DNA of 64,000 nt from Actinomycetaceae bacterium. GTDB lineage: Bacteria > Actinomycetota > Actinomycetes > Actinomycetales > Actinomycetaceae. The notes beneath the pieces are model-generated. The model did not search any database. It saw only the letters and a list, made by a program, of their open reading frames with translations, and had not been told where the DNA came from. The stretch spans positions 22,618-86,617 of the forward strand of contig JAUNLN010000005.1 of the NCBI GenBank assembly GCA_030532245.1, read 5' to 3'. Both the position numbers and the translations under genes were made by a program. Positions 36,121 through 45,498 of this stretch are shown one piece after another (within the stretch, counting starts at the first letter, position 1; each line of letters starts with the position of its first letter).

Positions 36121-37903
36121 TCCTCATCACGTCCTCGAGAACCTCGAGCGGAAGACCGCCGAGGGCGAGCGCAGTGTCGTGGAACTCGCGCAGTACCGAT
36201 TCGTCGGGTAGCCCAGCAGAAGCGGTGGCGCCTGCCTGATGCTTGGCAACCCAGTCGGCGCGCAGTTCTTGCCACACGCGCTGGCCAACCTTGTAGCTGG
36301 AAGCCTGACCCGCCCAGCCGAGGTAGCGCGTGGTTTCAAACTCCAGGAACTTCGGGTTCATCGCAACATTCAAGTTCATGAACGCCCACAGGTCGTTGCG
36401 ATCCCAAACGCCTGGGCCAACCTCCGGCTCGCCAAGAGAAACATAGGGCGAGGTTTCGAGAGCCGCCTTGAAAGCATCTTCAGAGATGCCGATAGAAGCC
36501 AGGTACGCGGGGGAGGGCTTTTGTAGGCCGAGGTGCAGGCCAATGTCTACGAGCACGCGGGCTGCGCGCAGGCGCTGCGCGTCAAGCATGCCGAGCTGTT
36601 CAGCCGGGTGACGCAGGAAGCCAAGCTCGTCCATGAGTTCCTCAGCGTATAGGGCCCAACCCTCGCCGTGGCCGGAGAACCAGCAGAGCTGACGCCTCCA
36701 CGTGTTCAACGAGTCTTTCATCGAAACCGCGCGAGCGAGCTGCATGTGGTGGCCCGGCATACCCTCGTGGTAGACGGTCGTCTTCTCCTGCCACGTGTGG
36801 AACACCTCCACACCCGGCGGTACAGCCCACCACATCGTTCCAGGACGCGAAAAATCATCCGTTGGCGGCGTGTAGAAGATCCCGCCATCACCAGCCGGAG
36901 AAATCATTGCAGAGAGCCTGCGCATCTCATCCGTCACAGTGAAGTGACGGTCTGCAAGATACTCCACCGCCTCATCCGAAGTCTGCTGCATCCAGCGAGT
37001 CAGATTCACCGTGCCATGCACCTGGTGATCCGGATCGTTATTCAGACGCTCGAAAGCCTCCGCAACCGTCACGCCCTCACCGTAAAGGTCGCTCACGATC
37101 GCCTGCTGACGCTCGTGGATGCCGCGCAGCTCCTCCAGCGCCCACTCGTAGGTTTCCTCCGGATTAATCTTCTTCCCAAGGAAATTAGCCGACAGCAGGA
37201 TGTAATTCTCGCGGCCCACAGCGTCGCGATTCGTCGCCACAGGAGCTATCTCATCCTTAAGCCACGCGCGGAACTCGCCGGTTGCCTTTTGAGCTCCCGC
37301 AACCGCCTCCTCAAGCCTCGCGCGAAGCGCCTCCTGCTCCGCAACCTCAGAGGAGTCAAACTCCTTCAAAAGGCGCGCGTACGGGTCTTGAGAGCCGCCT
37401 TGGGCCGCTAGGTCGCGAAGCGCGAACTCCGTCTGCACGCGGCTCGGTGCGTGACCATTCTTAACTGCCCACTCAAGCCCGCGCATGTAAGTGCTGTAGC
37501 CCTTTGGCACCTCACTCACGCGGCGCACAATGTCTTCCCACTGCGCCTGCGTATCGGTCGGCATCAAAGTGAACGGATCGCGAATCATCTGCACAGGCGA
37601 ACCAATGTTGTTAAGCACACCTACCAGCAGGCCCGCCTCATCGAGCTCAACATGATTTTGAAGATCCCAAGTGAACGCCTTCCGCGTTACAGCGTCAACC
37701 GAATCCTCATCCTCAACCTGCTCGGCGCGAGTGAGCGCCTGCTCGTACAGAGCGCGAAGCTCCTGCGCACCCTCGGGCGAAAAATCAGAAATCGTGTTCT
37801 CGCGAAGCGGAACCCCCATATCAATCGCAAGTTCAGGGACATGATCCAGCAGCCCATCCACGAACTCATCGGTCACACGATCCAGTGCAGAAACCTTGCG
37901 CAT
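36113..37903 (-). CDS. DUF885-family protein (putative metallopeptidase)
   Basis: The 596-residue soluble protein belongs to DUF885, whose members resemble metallopeptidases. The motif YHEGMPGHHMQLARA has the HExxxH-like metal site, and KINPEETYEWALEELRGI and FLRHPAEQLGMLDAQRLRAARVLVD are other family segments. A short peptide substrate is likely but not shown. I chose ATG 37903 because GGAAAGGA lies seven bases upstream; upstream in-frame starts lack one. Confidence 0.9.
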   Translation of the reverse strand: MRKVSALDRVTDEFVDGLLDHVPELAIDMGVPLRENTISDFSPEGAQELRALYEQALTRAEQVEDEDSVDAVTRKAFTWDLQNHVELDEAGLLVGVLNNIGSPVQMIRDPFTLMPTDTQAQWEDIVRRVSEVPKGYSTYMRGLEWAVKNGHAPSRVQTEFALRDLAAQGGSQDPYARLLKEFDSSEVAEQEALRARLEEAVAGAQKATGEFRAWLKDEIAPVATNRDAVGRENYILLSANFLGKKINPEETYEWALEELRGIHERQQAIVSDLYGEGVTVAEAFERLNNDPDHQVHGTVNLTRWMQQTSDEAVEYLADRHFTVTDEMRRLSAMISPAGDGGIFYTPPTDDFSRPGTMWWAVPPGVEVFHTWQEKTTVYHEGMPGHHMQLARAVSMKDSLNTWRRQLCWFSGHGEGWALYAEELMDELGFLRHPAEQLGMLDAQRLRAARVLVDIGLHLGLQKPSPAYLASIGISEDAFKAALETSPYVSLGEPEVGPGVWDRNDLWAFMNLNVAMNPKFLEFETTRYLGWAGQASSYKVGQRVWQELRADWVAKHQAGATASAGLPDESVLREFHDTALALGGLPLEVLEDVMRNA

Positions 37904-38203
37904 AGCTATCCTTTCCAAAGCCGACCCCTCAACCCTAAAACATGGAAGGGACAAACTTTTCGCGTTCCGCGACGGCAGGGCCCCTCATCGCCGGCAAAAG
38001 CCCGCGAAACTGGGAAAAAGTCTGGATACTAACACGAAAAGCGCGGAGGACAAAGAAACGGCTGTAATTTTGTGGGAATTCCGCCATTCCGGCCAAAACA
38101 CGCTGTTTCAAGCTGACAACGGGCGCCCAACCGCTTAATGTTTTGCAATGAGAGCGAAACGCTCCTAACTGTCCAAATAGGTTTTCTACCGGAAGGTATA
38201 AAC
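37904..38203. other. Intergenic region with hup promoter
   Basis: About 300 bases between divergent genes. TTGCAA (38143-38148) and TAACTG (38166-38171) are spaced by 17 bp and may be the hup promoter. No other gene is supportable. Confidence 0.4.
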
Positions 38204-38485
38204 ATGTCCGTAAACCGCACTCAGCTTGTTGCAAAGATGGCCGAGAAGGCTAACCTCACCAAGGTCCAGGCAGACGCTGCCCTCGCTGCATTCCAGGACA
38301 TCCTGATCGAGTCCCTCTCCGAGGGCGAGCCCGTCAAGGTCACCGGCCTCTTCTCCGTTGAGCGCGTTGAGCGTGCAGCTCGCACCGGCCGCAACCCGCA
38401 GACCGGCGAGCAGATCCAGATTCCGGCAGGCTTCGGCGTCAAGATTTCGGCTGGCTCGACCCTAAAGAAGGCTGTCCAGAAGTAG
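38204..38485 (+). CDS. hup: HU-family nucleoid protein
   Basis: The 93-residue DNA-binding protein has the HU/IHF fold: NRTQLVAKMAEKANLTKVQA, VKVTGLFSVERVERAARTG, RNPQTGEQIQIPAG and the end VKISAGSTLKKAVQK. It lacks the Lys/Ala-rich tail found on many actinobacterial HU proteins, so it is of the short canonical type. GGAAGG lies nine bases before ATG 38204. Codon use is strongly biased. Confidence 0.95.
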   Translation: MSVNRTQLVAKMAEKANLTKVQADAALAAFQDILIESLSEGEPVKVTGLFSVERVERAARTGRNPQTGEQIQIPAGFGVKISAGSTLKKAVQK

Positions 38486-38526
38486 TCTTCGACACACACG
38501 ACTTCGGTCAATCTTCACTTTTGCCT

Positions 38527-38558
38527 AAAGTGGCGGGGGTTAACCTCGCCACTTTTTT
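38527..38558 (+). terminator. Rho-independent terminator after hup
   Basis: AAAGTGGCG pairs with CGCCACTTT and runs into TTTTTT. Confidence 0.9.
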
Positions 38559-38600
38559 GATCCAATTTTATTGTTACCAAAACGAGACATCAGACAAGTG

Positions 38601-38606
38601 TATAAT
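38601..38606 (+). promoter_or_regulatory. -10 element of nagB promoter
   Basis: A perfect TATAAT, 44 bases before ATG 38651; no good -35 element at standard spacing. Confidence 0.55.
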
Positions 38607-38650
38607 GGCGCTAGCGTGCTCTCGCTATACCTCGATTGAAGGAACATCTA

Positions 38651-39430
38651 ATGAAGGTTGCAATTCTTCCAAGCAACGAAAAAATCGGTGAGGTCGCTGC
38701 GGACTTCGTTGAGACGTTGCTCTCCGAAAAGTCAAACGCGATCCTAGGTCTGGCCACCGGCTCCAGCCCGCTTCCCCTCTACAAGGAACTAATCGCGCGC
38801 CACAAGGCAGGCCGCCTGAGCTTCGCAAACTGCCGCGCATTCACGCTCGACGAGTACGTCGGCCTCGACCCCGAACACCCCGAGCGCTACGCAAACTTCA
38901 TCCGCCGCGAATTCACCGACCAGGTTGACTTCCCCGAAGGAGCAGTAAACACGCCCAACGACAAGGCCGAAAACCTAAACGAAGGCGCAGCCGCATACGA
39001 CGCCTCCATCCGCGAGGCAGGCGGCGTTGACTTCCAGATCCTCGGCATCGGATCCGACGGCCACATCGCATTCAACGAGCCCGGCGAATCCCTCACCTCC
39101 CGCACCCACGTAGGCTTCCTCACCGACCAGACCCGCGAAGACAACGCACGCTTCTTCGACGGCGACATAACCAAGGTTCCGACCCGCGCCATGACGCAAG
39201 GCCTCGGCACCATCATGGAAGCCCGCCAGATCGTACTCATCGCACAGGGCAAAGGCAAAGCCCGCGCAGTACGCGAACTCGTAGAAGGTGGCGTCTCCTC
39301 GCGCTGGCCGGCAACCATCCTCCAGATGCACCAGAACGTATTCGTCCTCATCGACGAAGACGCGGCCTCCGAGCTCGAACTCAAAGAGCACTACCGCGAA
39401 GACTGGGCCAAGTACGTCGAGTTCAACTAA
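38651..39430 (+). CDS. nagB: Glucosamine-6-phosphate deaminase
   Basis: The 259-residue enzyme converts glucosamine-6-phosphate to fructose-6-phosphate and ammonia, feeding amino sugars into glycolysis. Family features are GLATGSSPLPLYKEL, FTLDEYVGLDPEHPERYANF, LGIGSDGHIAFNEPG (active-site Asp/His) and ALTQGLGTIM-like sequence. AAGGAAC precedes ATG 38651. No nagA or transporter gene is adjacent. Confidence 0.95.
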   Translation: MKVAILPSNEKIGEVAADFVETLLSEKSNAILGLATGSSPLPLYKELIARHKAGRLSFANCRAFTLDEYVGLDPEHPERYANFIRREFTDQVDFPEGAVNTPNDKAENLNEGAAAYDASIREAGGVDFQILGIGSDGHIAFNEPGESLTSRTHVGFLTDQTREDNARFFDGDITKVPTRAMTQGLGTIMEARQIVLIAQGKGKARAVRELVEGGVSSRWPATILQMHQNVFVLIDEDAASELELKEHYREDWAKYVEFN

Positions 39431-39449
39431 ACCCTAAACAACGTAAACG

Positions 39450-39475
39450 AAAAGGTGGGCTACGGCCCACCTTTT
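39450..39475 (+). terminator. Rho-independent terminator after nagB
   Basis: AAAAGGTGGGC pairs perfectly with GCCCACCTTTT around TACG. Confidence 0.93.
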
Positions 39476-39605
39476 CGCGTCTTTAAGCAGCCTCCTCCTC
39501 AATCAAAACGAGGCAAAACAGCGAATGCGCGCCCGAATATTACGCTGATAGGAAAGAACCGGGCAGGAACCGCCCGCGAGGTAGAGACACCCCACAAAAC
39601 CTGCC

Positions 39606-39611
39606 TAAACT
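39606..39611 (+). promoter_or_regulatory. -10 element for leaderless DUF3039 gene
   Basis: TAAACT, then AGGGGC, then ATG 39618. Confidence 0.6.
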
Positions 39612-39617
39612 AGGGGC

Positions 39618-39935
39618 ATGTTCAGTAGCAACTTGGATGAACCAGGCCAGCCGCAAGAGCCGGGACCCTCGCACTCGTCACAGACGTCCGTGCTAGAGCG
39701 CACCGAAACTAAAGAACAGCGCGCACCGGGCGACGGCGACCGCTTCGCGCACTACGTTCGCCGCGACCGCGTCACCAAGTCGCTCATTACCGGCCAACCC
39801 GTTATCGCGCTGTGCGGAAAAGTCTGGATCCCCATGTCAGACCCGTCCAAATTCCCCGTCTGCCCCAGGTGCAAAGCCCTACGCGACCAAATGGGCGGAC
39901 ACGGCCCCAACTGGCCGTACTCCGACGGAAAATAA
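39618..39935 (+). CDS. DUF3039-family small zinc-binding-like protein
   Basis: The 105-residue protein has a charged, disordered N-terminus and a conserved C-terminal part with HYVRRDRVTKSLITGQPV, ALCGKVWIP and CPRCKALRDQM. The three cysteines and the His could hold one zinc. DUF3039 is an actinobacterial family of unknown function that often accompanies helicase genes; none is adjacent here. The message is probably leaderless. Confidence 0.85.
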   Translation: MFSSNLDEPGQPQEPGPSHSSQTSVLERTETKEQRAPGDGDRFAHYVRRDRVTKSLITGQPVIALCGKVWIPMSDPSKFPVCPRCKALRDQMGGHGPNWPYSDGK

Positions 39936-39956
39936 ATGCACAAACCTAAACGTAAT

Positions 39957-39998
39957 ATCGGGCCCCCGCTGCTTTGAACCGCTGCGGAGGCCCGATTG
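39957..39998. terminator. Hairpin between DUF3039 gene and pncB
   Basis: TCGGGCC pairs with GGCCCGA, and inside it CCGC pairs with GCGG. The genes converge, so it likely stops both transcripts. Confidence 0.7.
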
Positions 39999-40029
39999 CC
40001 GTTAAAACAAAGTATTCGCCAAAGCGAAA

Positions 40030-41373
40030 CTAGTCGAGATACACGAACCTCGTCGGGATCGCCGCCTCACCAGCCGACAGACGCCAAGCCTGATACGGCA
40101 ACTCGTTACGCGACTGGCGGTGACGCTCCGTAGCCTGAGCCAAAGCATCCGGGCCCCACAGCTCCGAACGGATCTCACCCTTCGTCACCAGCGGAATCTG
40201 AAGCGGGCGAGCGCCCTCCTCCTCCAGAACCTTAGTCGCCTCCTCGAGCGTACCGCCCGCAACAATCAGTTCCTCGGCCGCGTAGCCCTCCTCGTCGAAA
40301 ATACGGCCCGCGAGCTTGCGGCCACCAACCGTCGACTTAGACTCGGACTTCTTGCCAACCTTCACCATGTTGCCCTCGGAGTCTTCACGCTCAACGAGCT
40401 TGTAAACGAGAGCCGCAGTCGGAACACCGGAACCGGTCACCATGCGCGTGCCAACACCGTAAGAATCCACCGGGGCGGCACCGAGCGCCGCGATCGAATA
40501 CTCATCGAGGTCGTTCGTCACCGTAATCTTCGTGCTCTTCGCACCCAGCGAATCAAGCAAACCGCGAACCTTGAACGCAAGCGCAACCAAATCGCCCGAA
40601 TCGAGGCGCACAGCACCGAGCTCGCCGCCGTGCTCGCGAGCAATCTCCACGCCGCGCTTCACGCCCTCAAAAATGTCGTACGTATCCACAAGAAGCGTGG
40701 TTGACGGGCCGAGGCTATCCACCTGAATGCGGAACGCGTCCTCCTCAGAATCGTGCAGGAGCGTAAACGAGTGCGCCGACGTGCCCACCGTGGGAATCCC
40801 GTAGCGGATACCCGCCTCCAAATCCGACGTGCCAACAAACCCGGCAATCACAGCCGCACGGGCAGCCGACACAGCGGCACGCTCATGCGTACGACGAGCG
40901 CCGAAATCAACGCAGGGGCGACCGTGAGCCGCAATCGTCATCCTCGAAGCCGCAGACGCAATCGCGCAATCGTGATTCAAAATCGAAAGAGTCAAAGTCT
41001 CAAGCAAAACCGCCTCGGCAAACGTGCCCTCAACGGTCAAAAGAGGCGAACCCTCGAAGTAAACGTCACCCTCGGCATAGCCGTAAATATCGCCCGAAAA
41101 ACGGAAATCCTTCAAATAATCCAGCGCCACGTCCGAAACAATATTGTTCCTATGCAGATAATCAATCTGCTCAGGCGAAAAAGTGAAACGCTCAAGCGCC
41201 TCCAACACTCGACCAGTACCGGCAACCACGCCAAAACGGCGAGTAGAAGGCAACCGGCGCCCAAAGAGTTCAAAAACAGAGCGACGACCAGCCGTACCCG
41301 CCTTAAGCGCGGCATCCAGCATGGTCAGCTCATACATATCTGTTAACAAAGAAGTTGATGCTGAAGCAGGCAT
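40030..41373 (-). CDS. pncB: Nicotinate phosphoribosyltransferase
   Basis: The 447-residue enzyme makes nicotinate mononucleotide in NAD salvage. LLTDMYELTMLDAALKAG, ELFGRRLPSTRRFGVVAG, FGARRTHERAAVSAARAA and GVGTRMVTGSGVPT match NAPRTases, including the substrate-binding Arg/His residues. No SD is seen; TAAACT ends six bases before ATG 41373. It diverges from clpS across 58 bases. Confidence 0.96.
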   Translation of the reverse strand: MPASASTSLLTDMYELTMLDAALKAGTAGRRSVFELFGRRLPSTRRFGVVAGTGRVLEALERFTFSPEQIDYLHRNNIVSDVALDYLKDFRFSGDIYGYAEGDVYFEGSPLLTVEGTFAEAVLLETLTLSILNHDCAIASAASRMTIAAHGRPCVDFGARRTHERAAVSAARAAVIAGFVGTSDLEAGIRYGIPTVGTSAHSFTLLHDSEEDAFRIQVDSLGPSTTLLVDTYDIFEGVKRGVEIAREHGGELGAVRLDSGDLVALAFKVRGLLDSLGAKSTKITVTNDLDEYSIAALGAAPVDSYGVGTRMVTGSGVPTAALVYKLVEREDSEGNMVKVGKKSESKSTVGGRKLAGRIFDEEGYAAEELIVAGGTLEEATKVLEEEGARPLQIPLVTKGEIRSELWGPDALAQATERHRQSRNELPYQAWRLSAGEAAIPTRFVYLD

Positions 41374-41379
41374 AGTTCG

Positions 41380-41385
41380 AGTTTA
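41380..41385 (-). promoter_or_regulatory. -10 element for leaderless pncB
   Basis: TAAACT, then CGAACT, then ATG on the minus strand. Confidence 0.6.
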
Positions 41386-41419
41386 TCCCCAAACCGACAC
41401 TTTAAGCGGCCTTATCTCC

Positions 41420-41425
41420 TAGGCT
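41420..41425 (+). promoter_or_regulatory. -10 element for leaderless clpS
   Basis: TAGGCT, then GAAAAC, then ATG 41432. Confidence 0.55.
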
Positions 41426-41431
41426 GAAAAC

Positions 41432-41740
41432 ATGAACCCCACTCCCACCAAAAACCGTCGCGTCGCTGCGCAATCCGCGCCGACAACGCAAGGCCACTCC
41501 AAGTGGTGCACGGTCGTGTGGGACGATCCCATCAACACGATGGCGTACGTAACCTCAGTATTCCAACGCCACTTCGGATACACGCCCGAAAAGGCAAGCG
41601 CCCTCATGCTTGAAGTTCACGAAACAGGCAAAGCCGTTGTAGCAATCGGCCTTCGCGAACGCATGGAAGCAGACGCATACGCAATGCATTCCTACGGCCT
41701 CAAAGCAACAATCGAGCCGGTGCGTGCCGATGCTTCTTAG
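41432..41740 (+). CDS. clpS: ATP-dependent Clp protease adaptor ClpS
   Basis: The 102-residue adaptor brings N-degron proteins to ClpA/ClpC-type unfoldases. VVWDDPINTMAYVTSVFQRH contains the D-D/N-x-x motif that binds N-terminal residues, and ALMLEVHETGKAVVAIGLRERME is the conserved second half. The gene overlaps DUF2017 by 17 bases; this pairing is standard in actinobacteria. Confidence 0.96.
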   Translation: MNPTPTKNRRVAAQSAPTTQGHSKWCTVVWDDPINTMAYVTSVFQRHFGYTPEKASALMLEVHETGKAVVAIGLRERMEADAYAMHSYGLKATIEPVRADAS

Positions 41741-42332
41741 CAGCTTCACAGCTACGCCAGAAGGGTACAAAACCGAGATAGATGAGGAAGTAGCAATCCT
41801 CCTGCAAAGGCTACTCGGAGAAACCATCACCGTACTCGACGCCCCCGACCAAGAATCCTTCGTCGGAGCCCTCCTCGACGAAGACCGCCGAGACGAACCC
41901 GAAGACCCAACCCTGCGCGTCCTCCTCCCACCCATGAGCTTCGACCCAGAAGAAGCGCAAACCCTTCGCGCCCTCACCGAAGACACCCTCCGAAGCCAAA
42001 AAGCCGAACGCCTCCTCGAAATCGGACACGCCATCTCCCAAATCGCGCTTGACGAAAACCGCGAAATAATCATCCCGTTCGACAAAGTCTGGGCATGGCT
42101 CTCCGGCTTCAACGACCTGCGACTCGTGCTCGCACAGCGCCTCCAAGTTGGTAGCGCGGCAGACAACGAATACTGGTTCGACCGCGCAATAAAAATACTC
42201 CACGCGCCACGTCACACGCCCTTGGAAATAACCCATGAAGAGCTGATAGGACTAGTGTTTGTGATGGTCTCTTGGTGGCAAGATTCACTCTTAGAGGCGG
42301 TCCATATGGGAGGTCCACCGACTACGCTCTAA
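41724..42332 (+). CDS. DUF2017-family protein
   Basis: The 202-residue protein is mostly helical and acidic, with EVAILLQRLLGETI, LRVLLPPMSFDPEEAQTLR and WLSGFNDLRLVLAQRLQV as family-like segments. The role is unknown; constant linkage to clpS suggests a link to regulated proteolysis. The start is GTG 41724 or ATG 41730, both inside clpS, so translation is coupled. Confidence 0.85.
   Translation: MPMLLSSFTATPEGYKTEIDEEVAILLQRLLGETITVLDAPDQESFVGALLDEDRRDEPEDPTLRVLLPPMSFDPEEAQTLRALTEDTLRSQKAERLLEIGHAISQIALDENREIIIPFDKVWAWLSGFNDLRLVLAQRLQVGSAADNEYWFDRAIKILHAPRHTPLEITHEELIGLVFVMVSWWQDSLLEAVHMGGPPTTL
42323..42328 (+). promoter_or_regulatory. Possible -10 element for leaderless murI
   Basis: TACGCT, then seven bases, then ATG 42336. 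It lies within the DUF2017 coding end. Confidence 0.4.
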
Positions 42333-42335
42333 ACT

Positions 42336-43151
42336 ATGGATTCTCGACCCATTGGAATTTTTGACTCAGGTGTAGGCGGCCTAACGGTCGCGCGCGCCGT
42401 CATGGATAAACTTCCGAGCGAGCAAATCCTGTACGTGGGCGACACCGCGAACTCACCGTACGGCACCAAATCCATCGCACAAGTGCGCGAACTCGCCCTC
42501 AACGTGATGGACAGCCTCGCCAAACGCGACGTCAAGATGCTCGTAATCGCGTGCAACACCGCCTCCGCGGCCGTACTTCGCGACGCTCGAGAACGTTACG
42601 AAGTAAACGCCGGCATCTCCGTTGTTGAAGTCATTCAACCAGCCGCGCGCAGGGCAGCCCTCACAACCAAAACCGGACGCATCGGCGTTATCGGCACCGA
42701 AGCCACCGTGAACTCCGGCGCCTACCTCGACGCACTCTCGGTAGTGCCAGGCATCGAAGTTGTTCAAGCCGCCGCCCCGAAATTCGTCGAATTTGCCGAA
42801 GCGGGCATCACCACCGGCGATGAGGTGCTTGCCGCCGCACGCGAATACCTGGCCCCCATCAAGGCCGCCGAAGTAGACACACTCGTGCTCGGATGCACCC
42901 ACTACCCGCTACTATCCGGCGCCATCTCATACGTTATGGGCGACGACGTGCAACTCGTCTCCTCCTCAGAATCAGCAGCGCGCGACGTTTACCGCCGCCT
43001 CGTTGAAGAAGACAAACTGCGCGACCCCGCTCTAGGAATCCCCGAACCGCACTTCTCCGTCACCGGCGATGAGAAAAAATTTGCGCCCCTCGCGCAGCGT
43101 TTCCTCGGCCCGCGTGTCGGCAACATTTCGCGACTGGAGGTCTCACAGTGA
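42336..43151 (+). CDS. murI: Glutamate racemase
   Basis: The 271-residue enzyme supplies D-glutamate for peptidoglycan. It has [17 protein letters not shown], the first catalytic Cys in [12 protein letters not shown] and the second in [10 protein letters not shown], with [11 protein letters not shown] as a substrate loop. It begins three bases after DUF2017. Its stop overlaps the GTG of the MBL gene, giving a coupled pair. Confidence 0.97.
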   Translation: MDSRPIGIFDSGVGGLTVARAVMDKLPSEQILYVGDTANSPYGTKSIAQVRELALNVMDSLAKRDVKMLVIACNTASAAVLRDARERYEVNAGISVVEVIQPAARRAALTTKTGRIGVIGTEATVNSGAYLDALSVVPGIEVVQAAAPKFVEFAEAGITTGDEVLAAAREYLAPIKAAEVDTLVLGCTHYPLLSGAISYVMGDDVQLVSSSESAARDVYRRLVEEDKLRDPALGIPEPHFSVTGDEKKFAPLAQRFLGPRVGNISRLEVSQ

Positions 43152-43945
43152 AACTCACAGTTGTAGGCTGCACCGGCTCCATGTCGGGCCCCAGATCAGC
43201 AGCATCAAGCTACCTCGTACAAGCCGACGGCATCGACCCCGAAACCGGGAAAATGCGCACGTGGAACGTCGTCATGGACCTCGGCCCCGGCTCGTTCGGA
43301 GCCCTCTGGAACCACATCGACGCCGCCAACCTCGACGCCGTGCTGTTCTCACACCTCCACGCCGACCACATCGGAGACGTAATCTCGCTCCAAGTGCACA
43401 GGCGCTGGTACCCAACCGGACCGCTGTCGCCCCTGCTACTCGGCGGGCCAAGCGGCCTCCTCGATCGCGTACGCGAAATCGACGGTTACCCGACCGACGA
43501 CACGTACGAGCTCGAATTCAAAGCCGTCGAAATGCGCGAACTTGAGCCGCTCACCATCGGGCCGCTCACCATCACCCCCTACGCCGCCAACCACACCGTT
43601 GAGGGATTTGGCTACCGCGTTGAAGGCCCCTCCGAGGAGGACCCAAACAAGCGGGTTGTGCTCGCCTACACCGGCGACACCGACACGTGCGACAGCATCC
43701 AGCAGATGGCGAACGGCGTGCAGCTACTCCTATCGGAATCAGGTTTCACCGCCGCGGACACCACGCGAGGCATTCACCTCACCGGCGCGCGTGCTGCGCA
43801 GATCGCGAAGAACGGGGGAGTGGGAACCCTCGTGCTCACGCACATTCAGCCCTGGACCGACCCGCAGGTCGTGCTCGACGAAGCCTCCGAAGTTTGGGAC
43901 GGGCCCACCTTTGCCGCACACGCGGGAGCAACCTACACGCTGTAG
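43148..43945 (+). CDS. MBL-fold metallo-hydrolase (RNase Z-like)
   Basis: The 265-residue protein has the metallo-beta-lactamase motif [11 protein letters not shown], an N-terminal [20 protein letters not shown] and later metal ligands in [16 protein letters not shown] and VLTHIQPW. Its length and the absence of a tRNase exosite favour a cyclic-nucleotide phosphodiesterase or general hydrolase rather than true RNase Z. The start is GTG 43148, overlapping the murI stop (GTGA). Confidence 0.88.
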   Translation: MKLTVVGCTGSMSGPRSAASSYLVQADGIDPETGKMRTWNVVMDLGPGSFGALWNHIDAANLDAVLFSHLHADHIGDVISLQVHRRWYPTGPLSPLLLGGPSGLLDRVREIDGYPTDDTYELEFKAVEMRELEPLTIGPLTITPYAANHTVEGFGYRVEGPSEEDPNKRVVLAYTGDTDTCDSIQQMANGVQLLLSESGFTAADTTRGIHLTGARAAQIAKNGGVGTLVLTHIQPWTDPQVVLDEASEVWDGPTFAAHAGATYTL

Positions 43946-43958
43946 GGATTCCAGTTTT

Positions 43959-43999
43959 ACAAAGAGGAGGAACGCGTTCGTGCGTTCCTCCTCTTTGTA
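43959..43999. terminator. Bidirectional terminator between MBL gene and rdgB
   Basis: ACAAAGAGGAGGAACGC pairs perfectly with GCGTTCCTCCTCTTTGT around six bases. The genes converge. Confidence 0.93.
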
Positions 44000-44088
44000 T
44001 ATAGCTCATGTATATAGCTCTTGTATCTAGACTCGGCCTTGGTGGGCCGCGCCCGTTCACGGCATCATACGGTTGCCAGCGAAAACGG

Positions 44089-44703
44089 CTAACTCAGGGC
44101 CTCAACAATCTTCGGGGCGAGCGCCGTGAAAGCCTTCGCGCGGTGCGAAATCCGGTTCTTCTCTTGCGGCGAAAGCTCGGCGCTAGTGCAGTCGTAACCC
44201 TCGGGCACAAAGATCGGGTCGTAGCCAAACCCGTTTTCACCCACAGGCTCGAAAGCCAGAGAGCCGCGCATCTTGCCGATCTCAACCGTCTCCTCACCCG
44301 AGGGCGTCACCAGAGCCGCTGCACACACGAAGTCCCCTCCGCGATGCTCAGGCTTCACATCCGAAAGCTGAGCCAAAAGCAGCCGCAGGTTCGCCTCATC
44401 GTCGCCGTGGAGGCCAGCCCACCTCGCCGAAAAAATACCGGGGGAACCTCCCAAAATGTCGACCGACAAACCCGAATCGTCTGCGACAGTCGGTAGTCCG
44501 GTAGCTGCCGCGAGCGCTCGGGCCTTGATTAGCGAGTTGCCTTCAAATGTGGGTGCATCTTCAACCGGGTCGGGCACGTCTAGATCACGAGTCGTTGCAA
44601 TCTGGTTGGCGGTCAGGCCCGGCATTAGCGGTTGTAGGATCGCTAGGAGCTCCTCAACCTTGTGCCGGTTTCCGGTGGCTAAAACGAGCCTGTAATCGCT
44701 CAC
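44089..44703 (-). CDS. rdgB: Non-canonical purine NTP pyrophosphatase (RdgB/HAM1)
   Basis: The 204-residue enzyme removes ITP and XTP from nucleotide pools. [18 protein letters not shown] is the phosphate-binding start, [16 protein letters not shown] has the catalytic Asp, and [14 protein letters not shown] and [10 protein letters not shown] are conserved. I chose GTG 44703, which overlaps the rph stop by four bases (GTGA). Confidence 0.95.
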   Translation of the reverse strand: MSDYRLVLATGNRHKVEELLAILQPLMPGLTANQIATTRDLDVPDPVEDAPTFEGNSLIKARALAAATGLPTVADDSGLSVDILGGSPGIFSARWAGLHGDDEANLRLLLAQLSDVKPEHRGGDFVCAAALVTPSGEETVEIGKMRGSLAFEPVGENGFGYDPIFVPEGYDCTSAELSPQEKNRISHRAKAFTALAPKIVEALS

Positions 44704-45464
44704 TCTTCGCCCTCCAGAGCATCTTTTTGAATCTGCGTGAGCTGGGTGCAACCTACCGCAGCGAGGTCGAGGAGTTCGCCGAGCTCACTGCGGTCGAAGG
44801 GCGTGCCTTCCGCTGTTCCTTGAACCTCGACGAACTTACCGGAGCCCGTCATAACCACGTTCATGTCCGTGTCGGCGCGAACATCCTCCTCATACGGCAA
44901 ATCCAGCATCGGAACGCCGTCGATGATGCCAACCGAGATCGCGGAAACTGAGTCGGAAAGCACCTTGCGGTTAGCCTTATCGGGCTCAATGATGCCGTGC
45001 TCCTGACCCCACTTGATGGCGTCAGCAAGCGCAATGTAGGCGCCCGTGATTGAAGCGGTGCGGGTGCCTCCGTCAGCTTGTAGCACGTCGCAGTCGAGCA
45101 CAATCGTGTTCTCGCCGAGCGCTGCCACGTCGACCACCGCGCGCATAGAACGGCCGATCAGCCTTGAAATCTCGTGAGTGCGGCCACCGATCTTGCCGCG
45201 AACCGACTCGCGCTGCGAGCGTGACGAAGTCGCGCGCGGGAGCATCGCATATTCTGCGGTAACCCAGCCTTCGCCGCTTCCCATTCTCCATCGCGGCACT
45301 CCCTCGGTTAGGGACGCCACGCACAGCACTCGCGTGTTACCAAACTCGATCAGGCAGGAGCCCTCCGCGTTTTGAATCCAGTTTCTGCGGATCTTGACGG
45401 GGCGAAGCTCGTCGAATGCGCGGCCGTCGCCGCGAGTAACTTTCGTCATTTTTGTTTCACTCAT
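44700..45464 (-). CDS. rph: Ribonuclease PH
   Basis: The 254-residue phosphorolytic exonuclease trims tRNA 3' ends. [72 protein letters not shown]-type and [20 protein letters not shown] segments are all present. No SD lies before ATG 45464; TACGGT is six bases upstream. It shares a 34-bp intergenic region with the divergent nudC. Confidence 0.97.
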   Translation of the reverse strand: MSETKMTKVTRGDGRAFDELRPVKIRRNWIQNAEGSCLIEFGNTRVLCVASLTEGVPRWRMGSGEGWVTAEYAMLPRATSSRSQRESVRGKIGGRTHEISRLIGRSMRAVVDVAALGENTIVLDCDVLQADGGTRTASITGAYIALADAIKWGQEHGIIEPDKANRKVLSDSVSAISVGIIDGVPMLDLPYEEDVRADTDMNVVMTGSGKFVEVQGTAEGTPFDRSELGELLDLAAVGCTQLTQIQKDALEGEE

Positions 45465-45470
45465 AGTCCA

Positions 45471-45476
45471 ACCGTA
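45471..45476 (-). promoter_or_regulatory. -10 element for leaderless rph
   Basis: TACGGT, then TGGACT, then ATG on the minus strand. Confidence 0.55.
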
Positions 45477-45486
45477 CCGCTTGAAG

Positions 45487-45492
45487 TACCGT
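45487..45492 (+). promoter_or_regulatory. -10 element for leaderless nudC
   Basis: TACCGT, then GGAACC, then ATG 45499. Confidence 0.55.
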
Positions 45493-45498
45493 GGAACC

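Noticed and set aside
43959-44002. Possible repeat or mobile-element end near 44 kb
   Set aside because: The inverted repeat is a normal bidirectional terminator between convergent genes.
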